Shown here one piece after another: positions 1 to 8,400 of a stretch of DNA of 64,000 nucleotides. The stretch's first letter is position 1. The number at the start of each line of letters is the position of its first letter. This stretch comes from Streptomyces sp. NBC_01669 (lineage in GTDB: Bacteria; Actinomycetota; Actinomycetes; Streptomycetales; Streptomycetaceae): positions 4,340,001-4,404,000 of the forward strand of contig NZ_JAPEQG010000001.1 in assembly GCF_026339735.1 (NCBI RefSeq), written 5' to 3'. The notes under the pieces are model-generated. The model saw nothing but the letters and a program-made list of their open reading frames with translations. It searched no databases and was not told the origin of the DNA. The position numbers and the translations under genes are program-made.

Positions 1-1
1 T

Positions 2-340
2 CATGTGTGGGTGGCGCTCGGCCCGGAGGGCCCGCGCACGATCACGTTCGCGACCCGCCTCGGCTCCCTGGACCGCCCCTCCGACCTCGCGGAACGACTC
101 CCCAAGGCGCTGATCCACCGCAATGTGCCGGGCGAACCGGTCCACGCGTTCCTGCGCGACTTCGACCGGGCGTGGGCCGCGGCGGCGCCGTACGCCTCGC
201 TGGGCGCGCGGCAGCGCTGGATCACCGCGGTGCGTTCGCTCTCGGGCGACTGGCCGCTGACGGACGGGGTACGGCGGTGGCGGCAGGGCGAAGTCACGGT
301 GAAGTGGGCGGCGCTGCGGCCCGAACCCGACAGGCCCTGA
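2..340 (+). CDS. C-terminal part of a hypothetical protein
   Basis: The reading frame is open from the window edge to a TGA at 338-340, so this is the 3' end of a gene that begins upstream. A GTG at position 5 could serve as a start, but no ribosome site can be seen because the sequence is cut. The 112 visible codons have strong GC3 bias and encode a soluble, Arg- and Trp-containing segment ending in PEPDRP. No family is recognised. Confidence 0.6.
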   Translation, partial: HVWVALGPEGPRTITFATRLGSLDRPSDLAERLPKALIHRNVPGEPVHAFLRDFDRAWAAAAPYASLGARQRWITAVRSLSGDWPLTDGVRRWRQGEVTVKWAALRPEPDRP

Positions 341-558
341 ACAGGAGTGCTCCGAGGGGCACCCGGGAACGCGGACGGGGCGTCGTTCGTCCCAGACAAG
401 GGGGAGCGATCCCTGCGCGACCGGCATGACCCGTGTGACCCGAGTGCCCGTCAGGACAGGGCCTGTATGCCTCTGTTGCTTTTCGGTAGGGCATGGCACG
501 ATCTCGACGTCGCGAAAAGTTACTGACGGTAAATCAGATCTGTTCGGAGGGGGAGCTC

Positions 559-1620
559 GTGAACCGACGCCACTGTGCCGCTGCCGCGATCACTCTGGTC
601 TGCACGCTGACCGTACTGACCGCGCCGACCCAGGCATTCGCGGCGCCCGCACCACCTCCCCCCACCGCCTCCCCCGGGGCGCCGAAGAAGAGCCTCGAAG
701 AGGTGCGCAAGGAGATAGACGCCCTCTACCTCAAGGCCGGGGCGGCCACCGATGCGTACAACCTCGCCGACGAGCAGACCAAGAAGCAGTCCGGCGAGAT
801 CGTCGAACTGGCGAAGGCGATCGTCGAGGGACAGGCGAAGATCGCCGACCTCAAGAGCAAGGCGGGCGCCCAGGCCCGCGAGCAGTACCGGACCGGCGGG
901 CTGCCGCCGGGCGCGCAACTGATGCTCAGTGACGACCCGCAGATGTTCATGGACGGCATGAACCGGGTCTGGCAGGGCCAGCAGGCAGCCAAGGGGGTCC
1001 TCGGTGAACTGACCAGGACCCAGGCGGACTTGGAGATGTACACCAAGGACGCGAGCACCAACTGGAAGAAGCTCGAAGCCAACCGGATCAAGCAGGCCAA
1101 GGCCAAGAAGCAGATCAACGCGCAGATCGCCGCCGCGAAGAAGCTGGAATCACAGCTGGAGAAGGAGGAGCGGGCCCGCCTCCTCGAGCTGGAGCAGGAG
1201 GCGGAGTACCGGGCACAGACCGCCTGGCTCGGCTCCGGCGCCCTCAAGGAGATCAACCGCGAGGCGAGCGAGCGTGGCAAGAAGGCGGTGGCCTTCGCGA
1301 CGTCGCAGATCGGCAAGCCGTACGTATGGGGGGCCGAAGGCCCGGGGTCGTACGACTGCTCCGGGCTGACGTCCCAGGCGTGGGCGGCGGCGGGACGGCC
1401 GATCCCGCGCACCTCACAGGAACAGTGGCGGCAGCTCACGCACATCGCGATCAAGGACATGCGCCCCGGCGACCTGATCATCTACCACGGTGACGCGAGC
1501 CATGTGGGGATGTACATCGGAGACGGCGCGATCGTGCACGCACCGCGCCCGGGCCGGAATGTCACGCTGGCGGGCGCGGGCTCGATGGAGATCCTCGGGG
1601 TGGTCCGCCCGGACAAGTGA
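559..1620 (+). CDS. Secreted NlpC/P60 peptidoglycan hydrolase with N-terminal coiled coil
   Basis: 353 residues. GTG 559 is chosen because a GGAGGGGGAG ribosome site (546-555) lies just upstream and a normal Sec signal peptide follows (MNRRHC, hydrophobic core, cleavage near AFAAP). A further in-frame upstream start would bury the signal. Residues 45-110 and 150-215 are Lys/Glu/Ala-rich heptad-like coiled coil, as in RipA/PcsB-type hydrolases. The C-terminal domain has the NlpC/P60 triad: Cys267 in SYDCSGL, His315 in SHVGMYIG and His327. The family cleaves D-Glu-mDAP stem-peptide bonds, and the coiled coil usually holds it inactive. It stands alone, with no partner gene in the window. Confidence 0.93.
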   Translation: MNRRHCAAAAITLVCTLTVLTAPTQAFAAPAPPPPTASPGAPKKSLEEVRKEIDALYLKAGAATDAYNLADEQTKKQSGEIVELAKAIVEGQAKIADLKSKAGAQAREQYRTGGLPPGAQLMLSDDPQMFMDGMNRVWQGQQAAKGVLGELTRTQADLEMYTKDASTNWKKLEANRIKQAKAKKQINAQIAAAKKLESQLEKEERARLLELEQEAEYRAQTAWLGSGALKEINREASERGKKAVAFATSQIGKPYVWGAEGPGSYDCSGLTSQAWAAAGRPIPRTSQEQWRQLTHIAIKDMRPGDLIIYHGDASHVGMYIGDGAIVHAPRPGRNVTLAGAGSMEILGVVRPDK

Positions 1621-1645
1621 GGGCCCTCCCACCGGCCACCCCCGT

Positions 1646-1699
1646 CCAGTGACCCGGACCACGCAACCACGCGCCCGCACCCAGTGACCCGGTCCACGC
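1646..1699. repeat. 19-bp imperfect direct repeat, spacing 35 bp
   Basis: CCAGTGACCCGGACCACGC at 1646-1664 recurs with one change at 1681-1699. It lies in the 337-bp gap between the NlpC/P60 gene and the receiver-phosphatase gene. The rest of that gap holds CG-rich sequence and no convincing gene. The repeat could be a binding site or chance low-complexity sequence. Confidence 0.4.
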
Positions 1700-1957
1700 G
1701 CCCGCGCGCCCGCGCCGTGAGCCACGCCACCCCAGGCCCCGCAGCAGGGTGATGTTTGTCATGGCCCCCCACCGGGCCCCGGACAGGCGCATCGCGCCGG
1801 ATCCGTGACGGGACGCGGCTTATGGCTCCGCATATGCCAGGGGTCGGTTGCCGTTCGCCATTCCGTTCGCCTGTCCGGTACCGCTATCGTCCCGGTCTGG
1901 CGGGTCGTCGATCGTCGTTCCGCCGCGCCCTCGGGGGGAGGGAAGGAAACCGAACCG

Positions 1958-3298
1958 ATGCCCGTACCCGTACCGCAGCAGCGCGCCGTTCCCGCTGTGG
2001 AAACCACCCACGTCGCCGACCTCACCCTCCTGGTGATCGAGGACGACCCGGCGGGCACCTTCACCGTCCCCGAGCTCCCGGCCGCGGCCGGCACCCGGGT
2101 GCGCATCCGCACCGCCCGCAACCTGACCGAGGCGGCCCGGCTCCTCACGGACGACGTCGACTGCATCCTGCTGGACCTGGCTCTGCCGCCCAGCAGCGAG
2201 ACACGCGCCGGCGAGGGCGTCGAGGGGCCTGCAGAGCTCGCCACCCTCAAGCACGTCCTGCGGATCGCGCCACGCCACGCCGTCCTCGCGCTCACCGCGG
2301 AGGACGACACCGAGCTGGCCGCCGAGGCGGTGCGTGTCGGCGCCCAGGACTATCTCTTCCGCGGCGAGCTCGACGGACGGCTGCTCACCCGCGCCATCCG
2401 CTACGCCGTCGAACGCAAACGCGCCGACGTGGCGCAGCACCAGCTCACCGAGTCGAAACTGCGCGCCCAGGAGAACGCCCGACTGGAACGCGGACTGCTG
2501 CCCACCCCCCTCCTCCAGGGCTCCGACCTCCGCTTCGCCGCCCGCTACCGCCCAGGACGCAGCCGCGCGCTGCTCGGCGGGGACTTCTACGACACGGTGC
2601 GTACGCCCGACGGCACCGTTCACGCGATGATCGGCGACGTCTGCGGCCACGGCCCGGACGAGGCGGCGCTCGGCGTCGAACTGCGCATAGCGTGGCGGGC
2701 ATTGACGCTCGCCGGCCTCTGCGGGGACGAGCTGCTCTCCACACTCCAGCAGGTCCTGGAGCACGAGCGGGAGAGCGAGGAGATCTTCGCGACGCTCTGC
2801 ACCGTCGACATCACTCCCGACGGGCGCCACGCCGGTCTCTGCCTGGCGGGGCACCCCGCGCCGCTGATCGCCCGCCACGGACGGGCGGCACAGCTGCTCC
2901 CGTACGAGAACGGCGGCCCGGCCCTGGGGCTGCTGCCGCGTGCCCGCTGGCCGCGCAGGCAGGTCGAACTGGGTGGCTCCTGGAGCCTGATGATGTACAC
3001 GGACGGGCTGATCGAAGGCCGCGTCGGGGCGAACGAGACGCAGCGGCTCGGCCAGGACGGCATGGTCGCGATGATCAACCGTCAACTGGCGGAGGGGCTC
3101 ACCGGAGAGGCGCTGCTGGAAGCCGCCGTGGCCGAGGTCCGGGAGCTGAACGGCGGCGAACTGACCGACGACGTGGCGGTCCTGCTGCTCGACCGCGACC
3201 GGAGCGGCAACCGGGGCCGGAGCCGGAGCACGTCGTTCCCCCGCCCCCGCCCCGCATCGGCGCCGTCACCCGCGAGCGCTCAGCGCCCGCCGTTGTAG
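1958..3298 (+). CDS. Receiver-domain PP2C (SpoIIE-type) serine phosphatase
   Basis: 446 residues. ATG 1958 follows GGGAGGGAAGGAAA; the longer frame upstream has no ribosome site. Residues 20-150 are a response-regulator receiver (acidic IEDD, putative phospho-acceptor Asp in CILLDLALPP, late AQDYLFRG). Residues 185-405 are a PP2C/SpoIIE phosphatase with GGDFYD, GDVCGHG and MYTDGL, the metal-binding motifs, and a C-terminal TDDVAVLLL. Such proteins dephosphorylate anti-anti-sigma factors in partner-switching cascades, with the receiver gating activity. No histidine kinase, anti-sigma or STAS gene is adjacent, so its partner is unknown. Its last codons overlap the convergent DUF2516 gene by 19 bp. 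Confidence 0.92.
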   Translation: MPVPVPQQRAVPAVETTHVADLTLLVIEDDPAGTFTVPELPAAAGTRVRIRTARNLTEAARLLTDDVDCILLDLALPPSSETRAGEGVEGPAELATLKHVLRIAPRHAVLALTAEDDTELAAEAVRVGAQDYLFRGELDGRLLTRAIRYAVERKRADVAQHQLTESKLRAQENARLERGLLPTPLLQGSDLRFAARYRPGRSRALLGGDFYDTVRTPDGTVHAMIGDVCGHGPDEAALGVELRIAWRALTLAGLCGDELLSTLQQVLEHERESEEIFATLCTVDITPDGRHAGLCLAGHPAPLIARHGRAAQLLPYENGGPALGLLPRARWPRRQVELGGSWSLMMYTDGLIEGRVGANETQRLGQDGMVAMINRQLAEGLTGEALLEAAVAEVRELNGGELTDDVAVLLLDRDRSGNRGRSRSTSFPRPRPASAPSPASAQRPPL

Positions 3299-3615
3299 GG
3301 CCCGTACGGCCCGTCGCTGCTGGAGCCGCCGCGCCGGCCACCGCCACCGGAGACCGCCTTGAGCGCGGGCCGAACGTCGACCATGAAGACGATCGACGCG
3401 ACCGCGCCCGCGAGCTGCAGGAACAGCATCGGCACGAAGAGGTTCACGGCAACGGTGATGCCGAGAATGATCAGCCAGAAGGACTTCTTCTGCTTGTCCG
3501 CGGCGCGGTACGCGTCCTCGCGGGCCGTCGCGGCCAGGAACAGTGCGACCACGGCCAGGACGAGCATGATCATGTAGAGCAGCCAGACGAGCGTGCTGAA
3601 TCCTGTGAGCAACAT
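3280..3615 (-). CDS. DUF2516 family membrane protein
   Basis: 111 residues from ATG 3615, preceded by AGGCGG at suitable distance; a GTG three codons upstream overlaps that site. The first 30 residues form one hydrophobic helix, and residues 45-80 give one or two more, separated by the charged stretch AREDAYRAADKQKKS. The C-terminus is a Gly/Ser/Arg-rich tail. The pattern matches the actinobacterial DUF2516 family, whose function is unknown. It reads leftward, with the HbhA-like gene about 110 bp upstream. Confidence 0.85.
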   Translation of the reverse strand: MLLTGFSTLVWLLYMIMLVLAVVALFLAATAREDAYRAADKQKKSFWLIILGITVAVNLFVPMLFLQLAGAVASIVFMVDVRPALKAVSGGGGRRGGSSSDGPYGPYNGGR

Positions 3616-3728
3616 GGTGTGCACCGCCTAATAAGTGGATGAGCGCCTCGCGGCCAAGGTACCGGGACAACGAGCCGGCCACCCCGAAAGGTGCCCGCCC
3701 CGCGCCCCGGTACACACGGTCCGCAGTG

Positions 3729-4367
3729 CTACTTGGCGGTCGGCGGCGTGGTCTTCTTCGCCGCGGGCTTGCGCGCGGGCGCCTCCGCGGGCTTGCGCGC
3801 GGGCGCCTTCTTGGCGGGCGCGGGCGACGTGTGGGTCTCCGCCTTGGCAGCGGTCTTCGGCTCGCTCTTGGCGGCGGGCTCAGCCTTCGGCTTCGGCTTG
3901 GGCTGGGACTCGCGCCGCGGCTCGACGACGACGGCGATCTCGACGATCTCCTCGGCGGTCTCGCCGCGCCACGTCCGCACCGTCTGCTCGCCGCGCTCGG
4001 CAACCTTCTCGTACGTCTCCCGGGCCCGTACCGCGTACTCCGCGGCCACTCCCAGGCTGCGCAGCGCCAGGTCCTGGGCCGACTCGCCGAGCTTCTTCAG
4101 ATCGGTGTCGAGCGACCCGAGCACCTCGGAGACCTTGGCCTGCACAGTGGCCTGCGCCTCCCTGGCCTGCGTGGTCACCTTCTCCTGCACGGCCTTGGGG
4201 TCCGTGTTGCGCACGGCCTCGATCCGCTCGGGCGCCTCGGCCCGGAGCTGCTCGATCAGGGCCGGAACCTTCCGGGCCTGCTCGACGGCGAGGTCCGCCG
4301 TACCGGCGGCGAAGTAGAGGGGGGTCGGGTCGGTGAGGGTCTTACGCAGGTCATCGGTGATGGCCAT
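3729..4367 (-). CDS. HbhA-like (heparin-binding hemagglutinin type) protein
   Basis: 212 residues. ATG 4367 follows GGGAGGACC. Residues 1-120 are predicted alpha-helical and rich in Ala, Glu, Val and Lys, as in the mycobacterial HbhA coiled-coil domain. Residues 145-212 are a Lys/Ala/Pro tail with degenerate KKAPARKPAEAPARKP units, like the lysine-rich heparin-binding tail. In mycobacteria the protein is surface exposed and binds sulfated glycans. In Streptomyces the role is unclear and may be envelope or filament related. No signal peptide is visible. The XRE regulator gene begins a short distance upstream. Confidence 0.8.
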   Translation of the reverse strand: MAITDDLRKTLTDPTPLYFAAGTADLAVEQARKVPALIEQLRAEAPERIEAVRNTDPKAVQEKVTTQAREAQATVQAKVSEVLGSLDTDLKKLGESAQDLALRSLGVAAEYAVRARETYEKVAERGEQTVRTWRGETAEEIVEIAVVVEPRRESQPKPKPKAEPAAKSEPKTAAKAETHTSPAPAKKAPARKPAEAPARKPAAKKTTPPTAK

Positions 4368-4394
4368 GACTGTGGTCCTCCCGGATCATCAGAC

Positions 4395-4835
4395 TCAGTG
4401 TGAGGGTGGTGAAGGCTTTGAAGCTGTATCGGCATCCGTGCCGTCCGCGCTGAGGCCGGATTCGTCACCGGGGTCCCCCGGGACGGTCTCGAACCCGTTC
4501 TCCTTGCGGAAGGAGTCGTAGATCTGCAGCAGCACGTTCTTCTGCCGCTCGTTTATCGAGGGATCGGCGAGGATGACCGCCCGGGTCTCCAGCTCCTCCC
4601 GCTCCCGCTCGTCCAGAATCCCGGCCCTTACGTAAAGGGTCTCGGCGGAGATCCGCAGGGCCTTGGCAACCTGCTGCAGCACCTCGGCGCTCGGCTTGCG
4701 CAGCCCGCGTTCGATCTGACTGAGATACGGATTGGACACGCCGGCGGCATCGGCGAGCTGCCGCAGCGACAGCTGCGCATTGCGACGCTGCTCGCGCAGG
4801 TACTCACCGAGATTGCCGACGTTGAGTGATGCCAT
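4395..4835 (-). CDS. XRE-family helix-turn-helix regulator
   Basis: 146 residues from ATG 4835 (MASLNVGNLG); an in-frame ATG at 4853 would add six residues. Residues 8-65 form a Cro/CI-type helix-turn-helix (LREQRRNAQLSLRQLADAAG, then SNPYLSQIERG). The remainder is a short acidic helical tail. No ribosome site precedes either start, so a leaderless transcript is plausible. A perfect palindrome 27 bp upstream of the first ATG suggests autoregulation. It is probably co-regulated with the HbhA-like gene that follows on the same strand. Confidence 0.88.
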   Translation of the reverse strand: MASLNVGNLGEYLREQRRNAQLSLRQLADAAGVSNPYLSQIERGLRKPSAEVLQQVAKALRISAETLYVRAGILDEREREELETRAVILADPSINERQKNVLLQIYDSFRKENGFETVPGDPGDESGLSADGTDADTASKPSPPSH

Positions 4836-4861
4836 GACTCGATAGTGCGCCATCGCTGCTA

Positions 4862-4889
4862 ACTTTTGCAAGCACACGCTTGCAAAAGT
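4862..4889. promoter_or_regulatory. Perfect 11-bp inverted repeat, probable XRE operator
   Basis: ACTTTTGCAAG (4862-4872), spacer CACACG, then CTTGCAAAAGT (4879-4889). It lies directly upstream of the XRE gene, where a dimeric helix-turn-helix protein would bind. The AT-rich arms stand out in a GC-rich background. Autorepression is inferred from position only. Confidence 0.7.
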
Positions 4890-5035
4890 GTTCCGGGTGG
4901 ACAGCCGGCTCCGCGGGCTCTGCCTGGAGTTCCTCCACCCGACACGGCAGAAACAAGCCGCCCGCCGGCTGGTCATCCGTCGGGCCGGGCTGCGGGTCAG
5001 GCCGGCGATCGCTGCGCTCATGAGGAGCACCGGTC

Positions 5036-5512
5036 TCAGCTCACCGCTTTCTTGATGAGCGCGCCGATACGCGCCTCGTCGGCGGCGGTCAGCTCCGTCA
5101 GGGCGTAGGTGGTCGGCCACATGGTGCCTTCGTCGAGAGCCGCCTGGTCGCTGAAGCCGAGCGTCGCGTATCTCGTCTTGAACTTCTGCGCGCTCTGGAA
5201 GAAGCAGACGACCTTGCCGTTCTTGGCATACGCGGGCATCCCGTACCAGAGCCTCGGCGAGAGGTCCGGCGCGCCGGCTTTGACGATGTCATGGAGCCGC
5301 TCGGCGAGGACGCGGTCCGCTTCCGGCATCTCGGCGATCTTCGCGAGTACCTCGCTCTCCGCGTCCGCCTTGGCCGCGCGCGGGCTGCGGCGCGCGGCCG
5401 TCCTCAGCTCCTTGGCGCGCTCCTTCATCGCGCCTCGCTCCTCGTCCGTGAATCCGTCGTGCTTCTCGTCGACCGCGCTGGTGCTCTTGGCGGACGTCTG
5501 CGTGCTCTTCAT
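5036..5512 (-). CDS. DUF1801 (YdhG-like) domain protein
   Basis: 158 residues. ATG 5512 (MKSTQTSAK) is preceded by GAGAGGAAA. Residues 1-65 are charged and helical. Residues 70-155 carry the DUF1801 pattern, including SPRLWYGMPAY, VVCFFQSA and KTRYATLGFS, as in small cytosolic proteins such as B. subtilis YdhG or the frataxin-like Fra. Biochemical function is uncertain; iron handling is proposed for some relatives. It is monocistronic. The 221 bp upstream show no further gene. Confidence 0.85.
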   Translation of the reverse strand: MKSTQTSAKSTSAVDEKHDGFTDEERGAMKERAKELRTAARRSPRAAKADAESEVLAKIAEMPEADRVLAERLHDIVKAGAPDLSPRLWYGMPAYAKNGKVVCFFQSAQKFKTRYATLGFSDQAALDEGTMWPTTYALTELTAADEARIGALIKKAVS

Positions 5513-5733
5513 GGCAGGTTTCCTCTCGTGCAAGGCTTGATCGCGGCCATCTCATGCCAGGAATGCGCCGCGGCGGTGGCTTCTTCGAAACTGGTCGGTT
5601 GTTGTCCGGGTGGGAGCAGCGACGGTGCCGGGGAAGAGGCCGACCACCTGACACCCCTGCCGTCACGCAACAACACCGCGTTCCGCAGGAAGAGCCAGGT
5701 CGGGGGTACGGAGTCGGCGTTCCCGTGCGGCGG

Positions 5734-6186
5734 TCAGCCGAGCCAGCGGCCGTCGCGCATGAGGTCTCGTCCCTGCAGTTCGTTCGCCTCCCGCCAGGCC
5801 TGGATGCGCCGCGGCCTGATCAGGAAGTACTGATAGGGCTCGTCGAGTTCGCGCGGGTCGAAACCGGTCTTGGCCGCGAACGTGTCAGCCGTCTCCGGCG
5901 CGAGGTCGGCGATGTCCACCGGCTCGGCGGTGCCGTCGACGACGACCACGTCGCGCGTCGGCCCGAGGCCGAGTCGCACCTGGCCGTCCACGAGCAGGTT
6001 GCGGCCGGTGACCGAGGCACGCGGCGTCGAGATGAGGAACGCGGTCCCCTCCCAGAGGTACGAGAGCGGGATGAGGTGGACGCCCGGGGAGCCCGGCGTC
6101 GCGACCCAGAGATCGACGTCGCTCTCCAGTTTCGCGCGAGTGTCCCGCAGCCTCTCCTCGAGCCCACGCGGCGGCGTGCCTGTCAT
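5734..6186 (-). CDS. Pyridoxamine 5'-phosphate oxidase-like (split-barrel flavin) protein
   Basis: 150 residues. ATG 6186 is preceded by AGGAGGAAGC, so the longer GTG frame is unlikely. The fold pattern is that of PNPOx-like split beta barrels: RDTRAKLESDVDLWVAT near the start, HLIPLSYLWEGTAFLIS, RNLLVDGQVRLGLG and a late YQYFLIRPRRIQAWRE. Relatives bind FMN, F420 or heme and reduce small molecules. The exact substrate cannot be read from the sequence. It stands alone. Confidence 0.82.
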   Translation of the reverse strand: MTGTPPRGLEERLRDTRAKLESDVDLWVATPGSPGVHLIPLSYLWEGTAFLISTPRASVTGRNLLVDGQVRLGLGPTRDVVVVDGTAEPVDIADLAPETADTFAAKTGFDPRELDEPYQYFLIRPRRIQAWREANELQGRDLMRDGRWLG

Positions 6187-6397
6187 GCTTCCTCCTGTCA
6201 CATCGTGGATTGCCCTTCCTCCGAGGGAGGGGATCCGTCGGTCATCGGTCGGTCCATCGAGGCCGCGGGCTTCGCGGACGGCATGGCCTCCGGCGCCCTG
6301 ATGGCCTCGCGCACACCGCCCATCTCATGGGCCCGGTGGACACCGAGGGAACGCATCCGTTCGACGGCGACAGCACCCGAACCCCGGCAGTGACGGA

Positions 6398-7021
6398 TCA
6401 GGGCGTGGGTGCCGGCGACGCGGCCTCCCAGTCAAACCCGTCCGGGTCGGTGAAAGACCCGGCATCGCCGCCGAGCATGAGCCGGTGCGATCCGGTGCCG
6501 TCGGCAGGAACGCCGACATCCTTGGCGAGGGCGCGGCGCCCGTACAGCGCCAGCTTGACGGGACACGACGGAGCGGCGAACTCGACGTACTTGCGGCCGA
6601 AGCTCTTCGCCACGGCGAGGCCGCGGTCGACGTAGAACTGCTTGCTCGCGGCCACGTCCGCGGCTCCCAGCAGGAGCACGATCTGCTCGATCTGCCTGGT
6701 GGCCGGGCCGGTGTCCTTCCTCGCCGACGTGGCGACCTTCCAGATCGTCCCGTCCGGGGCCTGTACGACACCGCCGTAGCCCCAGAGCGACTTCGAGGCA
6801 GGCTTCAGCGGCGTGGCACCGGCGTCGAGGGCGGCGCCGATGAAGCCGTTGACAGTGGCCGGCTGGGACACCGTGAGCGACAACGCGAACCCACGGAAGC
6901 CGGTCGTCGGCGCCTCCGAGGCCCGCAGGCGCACCTGAGTGCCCAAACCGAAAGCGGTGTAGAAGCGGTTGGCGGCCGTGGGGTCGGCCACCTCGAGGGT
7001 GACGGATTCGATGGAGGTCAT
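6398..7021 (-). CDS. VOC (glyoxalase/bleomycin-resistance) superfamily protein, module 1
   Basis: 207 residues from ATG 7021 (MTSIESVTLE). It contains two VOC beta-alpha-beta-beta-beta halves, at residues 1-105 and 108-205, each starting with SVTLEVADP- or IEQIVLLLG-like strands and ending in TDPDGFDWE-like strands. VOC enzymes are metal dependent and act on small electrophiles or bind drugs. The gene starts 5 bp after the stop of the upstream AraC gene, so the two form an operon. It is more diverged than the VOC proteins of modules 2 and 3. Confidence 0.88.
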   Translation of the reverse strand: MTSIESVTLEVADPTAANRFYTAFGLGTQVRLRASEAPTTGFRGFALSLTVSQPATVNGFIGAALDAGATPLKPASKSLWGYGGVVQAPDGTIWKVATSARKDTGPATRQIEQIVLLLGAADVAASKQFYVDRGLAVAKSFGRKYVEFAAPSCPVKLALYGRRALAKDVGVPADGTGSHRLMLGGDAGSFTDPDGFDWEAASPAPTP

Positions 7022-7026
7022 GTCCG

Positions 7027-7491
7027 TCACGCTAGTTGCGGCTCGGCCGCCGGTGCTTCTCGATTCCTGACCGGTCTGGTCACCTGTTTCGTCACGCACG
7101 ACGGCATCCCCGCCGCAGCGCCCGCCGCGCGGCGCCGGTAGACGCTGGGCGCCATGCCGACCAGCTCGGTGAAGCGGGTGCTGAAGGTGCCCAGCGACGA
7201 GCAGCCGACCGCGAAGCAGACCTCGGTGACGCTGAGGTCGCCGCGCCGCAGCAGCGCCGTCGCGCGCTCGATGCGACGCGTCATCAGATAGGCGTACGGC
7301 GACTCGCCGTAGGCGAGCCGGAACTGCCGGCTGAGGTGTCCGGCCGACATGTTCGCGCCGCGGGCGAGCGCCTCGACGTTCAGCGGCTGCGCGTACTCCC
7401 GGTCGATCCGGTCGCGGACGCGGCGCAGTCGCGCGAGGTCGCTCAGGCGCTGCGCAGCGGTCAGTGCGCGCATCCACGCGGGATGGCACAT
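7027..7491 (-). CDS. AraC-family regulator, module 1
   Basis: 154 residues. ATG 7491 sits 7 bp after AAAGGAG, which decides the start. The protein is little more than the paired helix-turn-helix domain (residues 18-115), with MSAGHLSRQFRLAYGESPY, RRGDLSVTEVCFAVGCSS and LGTFSTRFTELVG. A 35-residue tail (CVTKQVTRPVRNREAPAAEP) follows. It lacks an N-terminal ligand-binding domain. It precedes and is probably co-transcribed with its VOC gene, which it likely controls. It is closely similar to the AraC protein at 8828-9262. Confidence 0.92.
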   Translation of the reverse strand: MCHPAWMRALTAAQRLSDLARLRRVRDRIDREYAQPLNVEALARGANMSAGHLSRQFRLAYGESPYAYLMTRRIERATALLRRGDLSVTEVCFAVGCSSLGTFSTRFTELVGMAPSVYRRRAAGAAAGMPSCVTKQVTRPVRNREAPAAEPQLA

Positions 7492-7504
7492 GAGAGAACT
7501 CCTT

Positions 7505-7648
7505 TCATCCATGTGTGCGGACACCTGGGTACAGGCTGAGGGCGGAGCGGGCGGTGGCCAGGTGGGGGCCGGTGGTCGGCTCGCCGGGACGTAGGAGCAC
7601 GAAAGCGCCGACCGCCGCATTCCCCGCAGTGGTCGCGACACCGGCCAC
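7505..7648 (-). pseudogene. Possible small gene or gene remnant between modules 1 and 2
   Basis: A 47-codon frame from GTG 7648 to TGA 7505-7507 has good GC3 bias and reads VATTAGNAAVGAFVLLRPG and similar. The same frame stays open upstream almost to the stop of the module 2 VOC gene, but no ribosome site or ATG is visible. The peptide looks like part of a membrane or carrier protein, but no family is recognised. It could be a decayed gene. Confidence 0.25.
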
Positions 7649-7674
7649 CGAGAGCAGATCGGTTACCGAACGGC

Positions 7675-8085
7675 TCAGCGAAGCTCTTGGATGCGGATCA
7701 GGTTGCCCGCGGGATCACGGAAGGCGCAGTCGCGAACGCCGTAGGGCTGATCGGTCGGCTCCTGGACGACCTCGGCGTCGGCGGCCTGCACCTTCTCGAA
7801 GGTGCCGTCGAGGTCCCGGGTGGCCAGCAGGATCCAGCCGTAGGTGCCCTTGGCCATCATCTCGACGATGGTGCGGCGCTCGTCCTCGGTGACCCCGGGG
7901 TCGGCGGCCGGCGGCGCCAGGAGGATGGAAGTGCCGGGCTGATCGACGGGGCCGACCGTGATCCAGCGCATCTTGCCGTGTCCGACGTCGCTGCGGACCT
8001 CGAAGCCGAGGGTGTCGCGGTAGAAGGCCAGGGCCGCGTCCGGGTCGTCATGCGGGAGGGAGGTCGTGTGAATGGTGATGTCCAT
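7675..8085 (-). CDS. VOC superfamily protein, module 2
   Basis: 136 residues from ATG 8085. A single VOC domain with FYRDTLGFEVRSDV, MRWITVGPVDQPG and a strongly conserved ending, DQPYGVRDCAFRDPAGN. That ending is shared with the module 3 VOC protein, so the two are paralogues. Glu and His metal ligands are likely but cannot be assigned with certainty. The sequence upstream of its start is the decayed tail of an AraC gene, so this copy has lost its dedicated regulator. Confidence 0.9.
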   Translation of the reverse strand: MDITIHTTSLPHDDPDAALAFYRDTLGFEVRSDVGHGKMRWITVGPVDQPGTSILLAPPAADPGVTEDERRTIVEMMAKGTYGWILLATRDLDGTFEKVQAADAEVVQEPTDQPYGVRDCAFRDPAGNLIRIQELR

Positions 8086-8090
8086 GGCCG

Positions 8091-8175
8091 TCACGGTAGC
8101 TGCGGCTCGGCGCCCGACGCTTCTCGATTCCTGATCCGTCCGGCCACTTGTCGCGCGCACCGCCTGACGTTGCGT
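8091..8175 (-). pseudogene. Remnant 3' end of an AraC gene, module 2
   Basis: Read in the frame corresponding to the module 1 AraC gene, this stretch gives CARQVAGRIRNREASGAEP, against CVTKQVTRPVRNREAPAAEP in module 1, and it ends in TGA at the same distance from the following VOC start. An in-frame stop occurs 24 bp upstream of the Cys codon, and no helix-turn-helix is encoded. The AraC body has been deleted, leaving the tail. The remaining 225 bp up to 8400 contain GC-rich sequence with no supportable gene. Confidence 0.7.
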
Positions 8176-8400
8176 CACCCAGCATTCCCGAGCGGGCAAC
8201 GCGAGCGGGCGCAGCGGAGTCGGGGCGCGACCCGGGGCGTCCGCGCGTAGGCGCGGATGGGCGGACGGGCGGATGGGCGGAGACCGCGAGTTCGCCGAGG
8301 CGACGGATGCGAGCGCGGATGGTCGCGCTCGTGCCTTCCGCCGTCGGAACGTGACACCGGAGACGGCGGGAGCTGAAGCGCGCTCCAAGGCGCGCGGATG

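Noticed and set aside
341..558. c-di-AMP (ydaO-type) riboswitch upstream of the NlpC/P60 gene
   Set aside because: Such riboswitches often precede wall hydrolase genes in Streptomyces, but the conserved core sequences could not be found in this 218-bp region.
6210..6397. Possible coding stretch on the plus strand between the PNPOx-like and VOC1 genes
   Set aside because: Frames here are open but lack a ribosome site, and no recognisable peptide is conserved; nothing supportable is seen.
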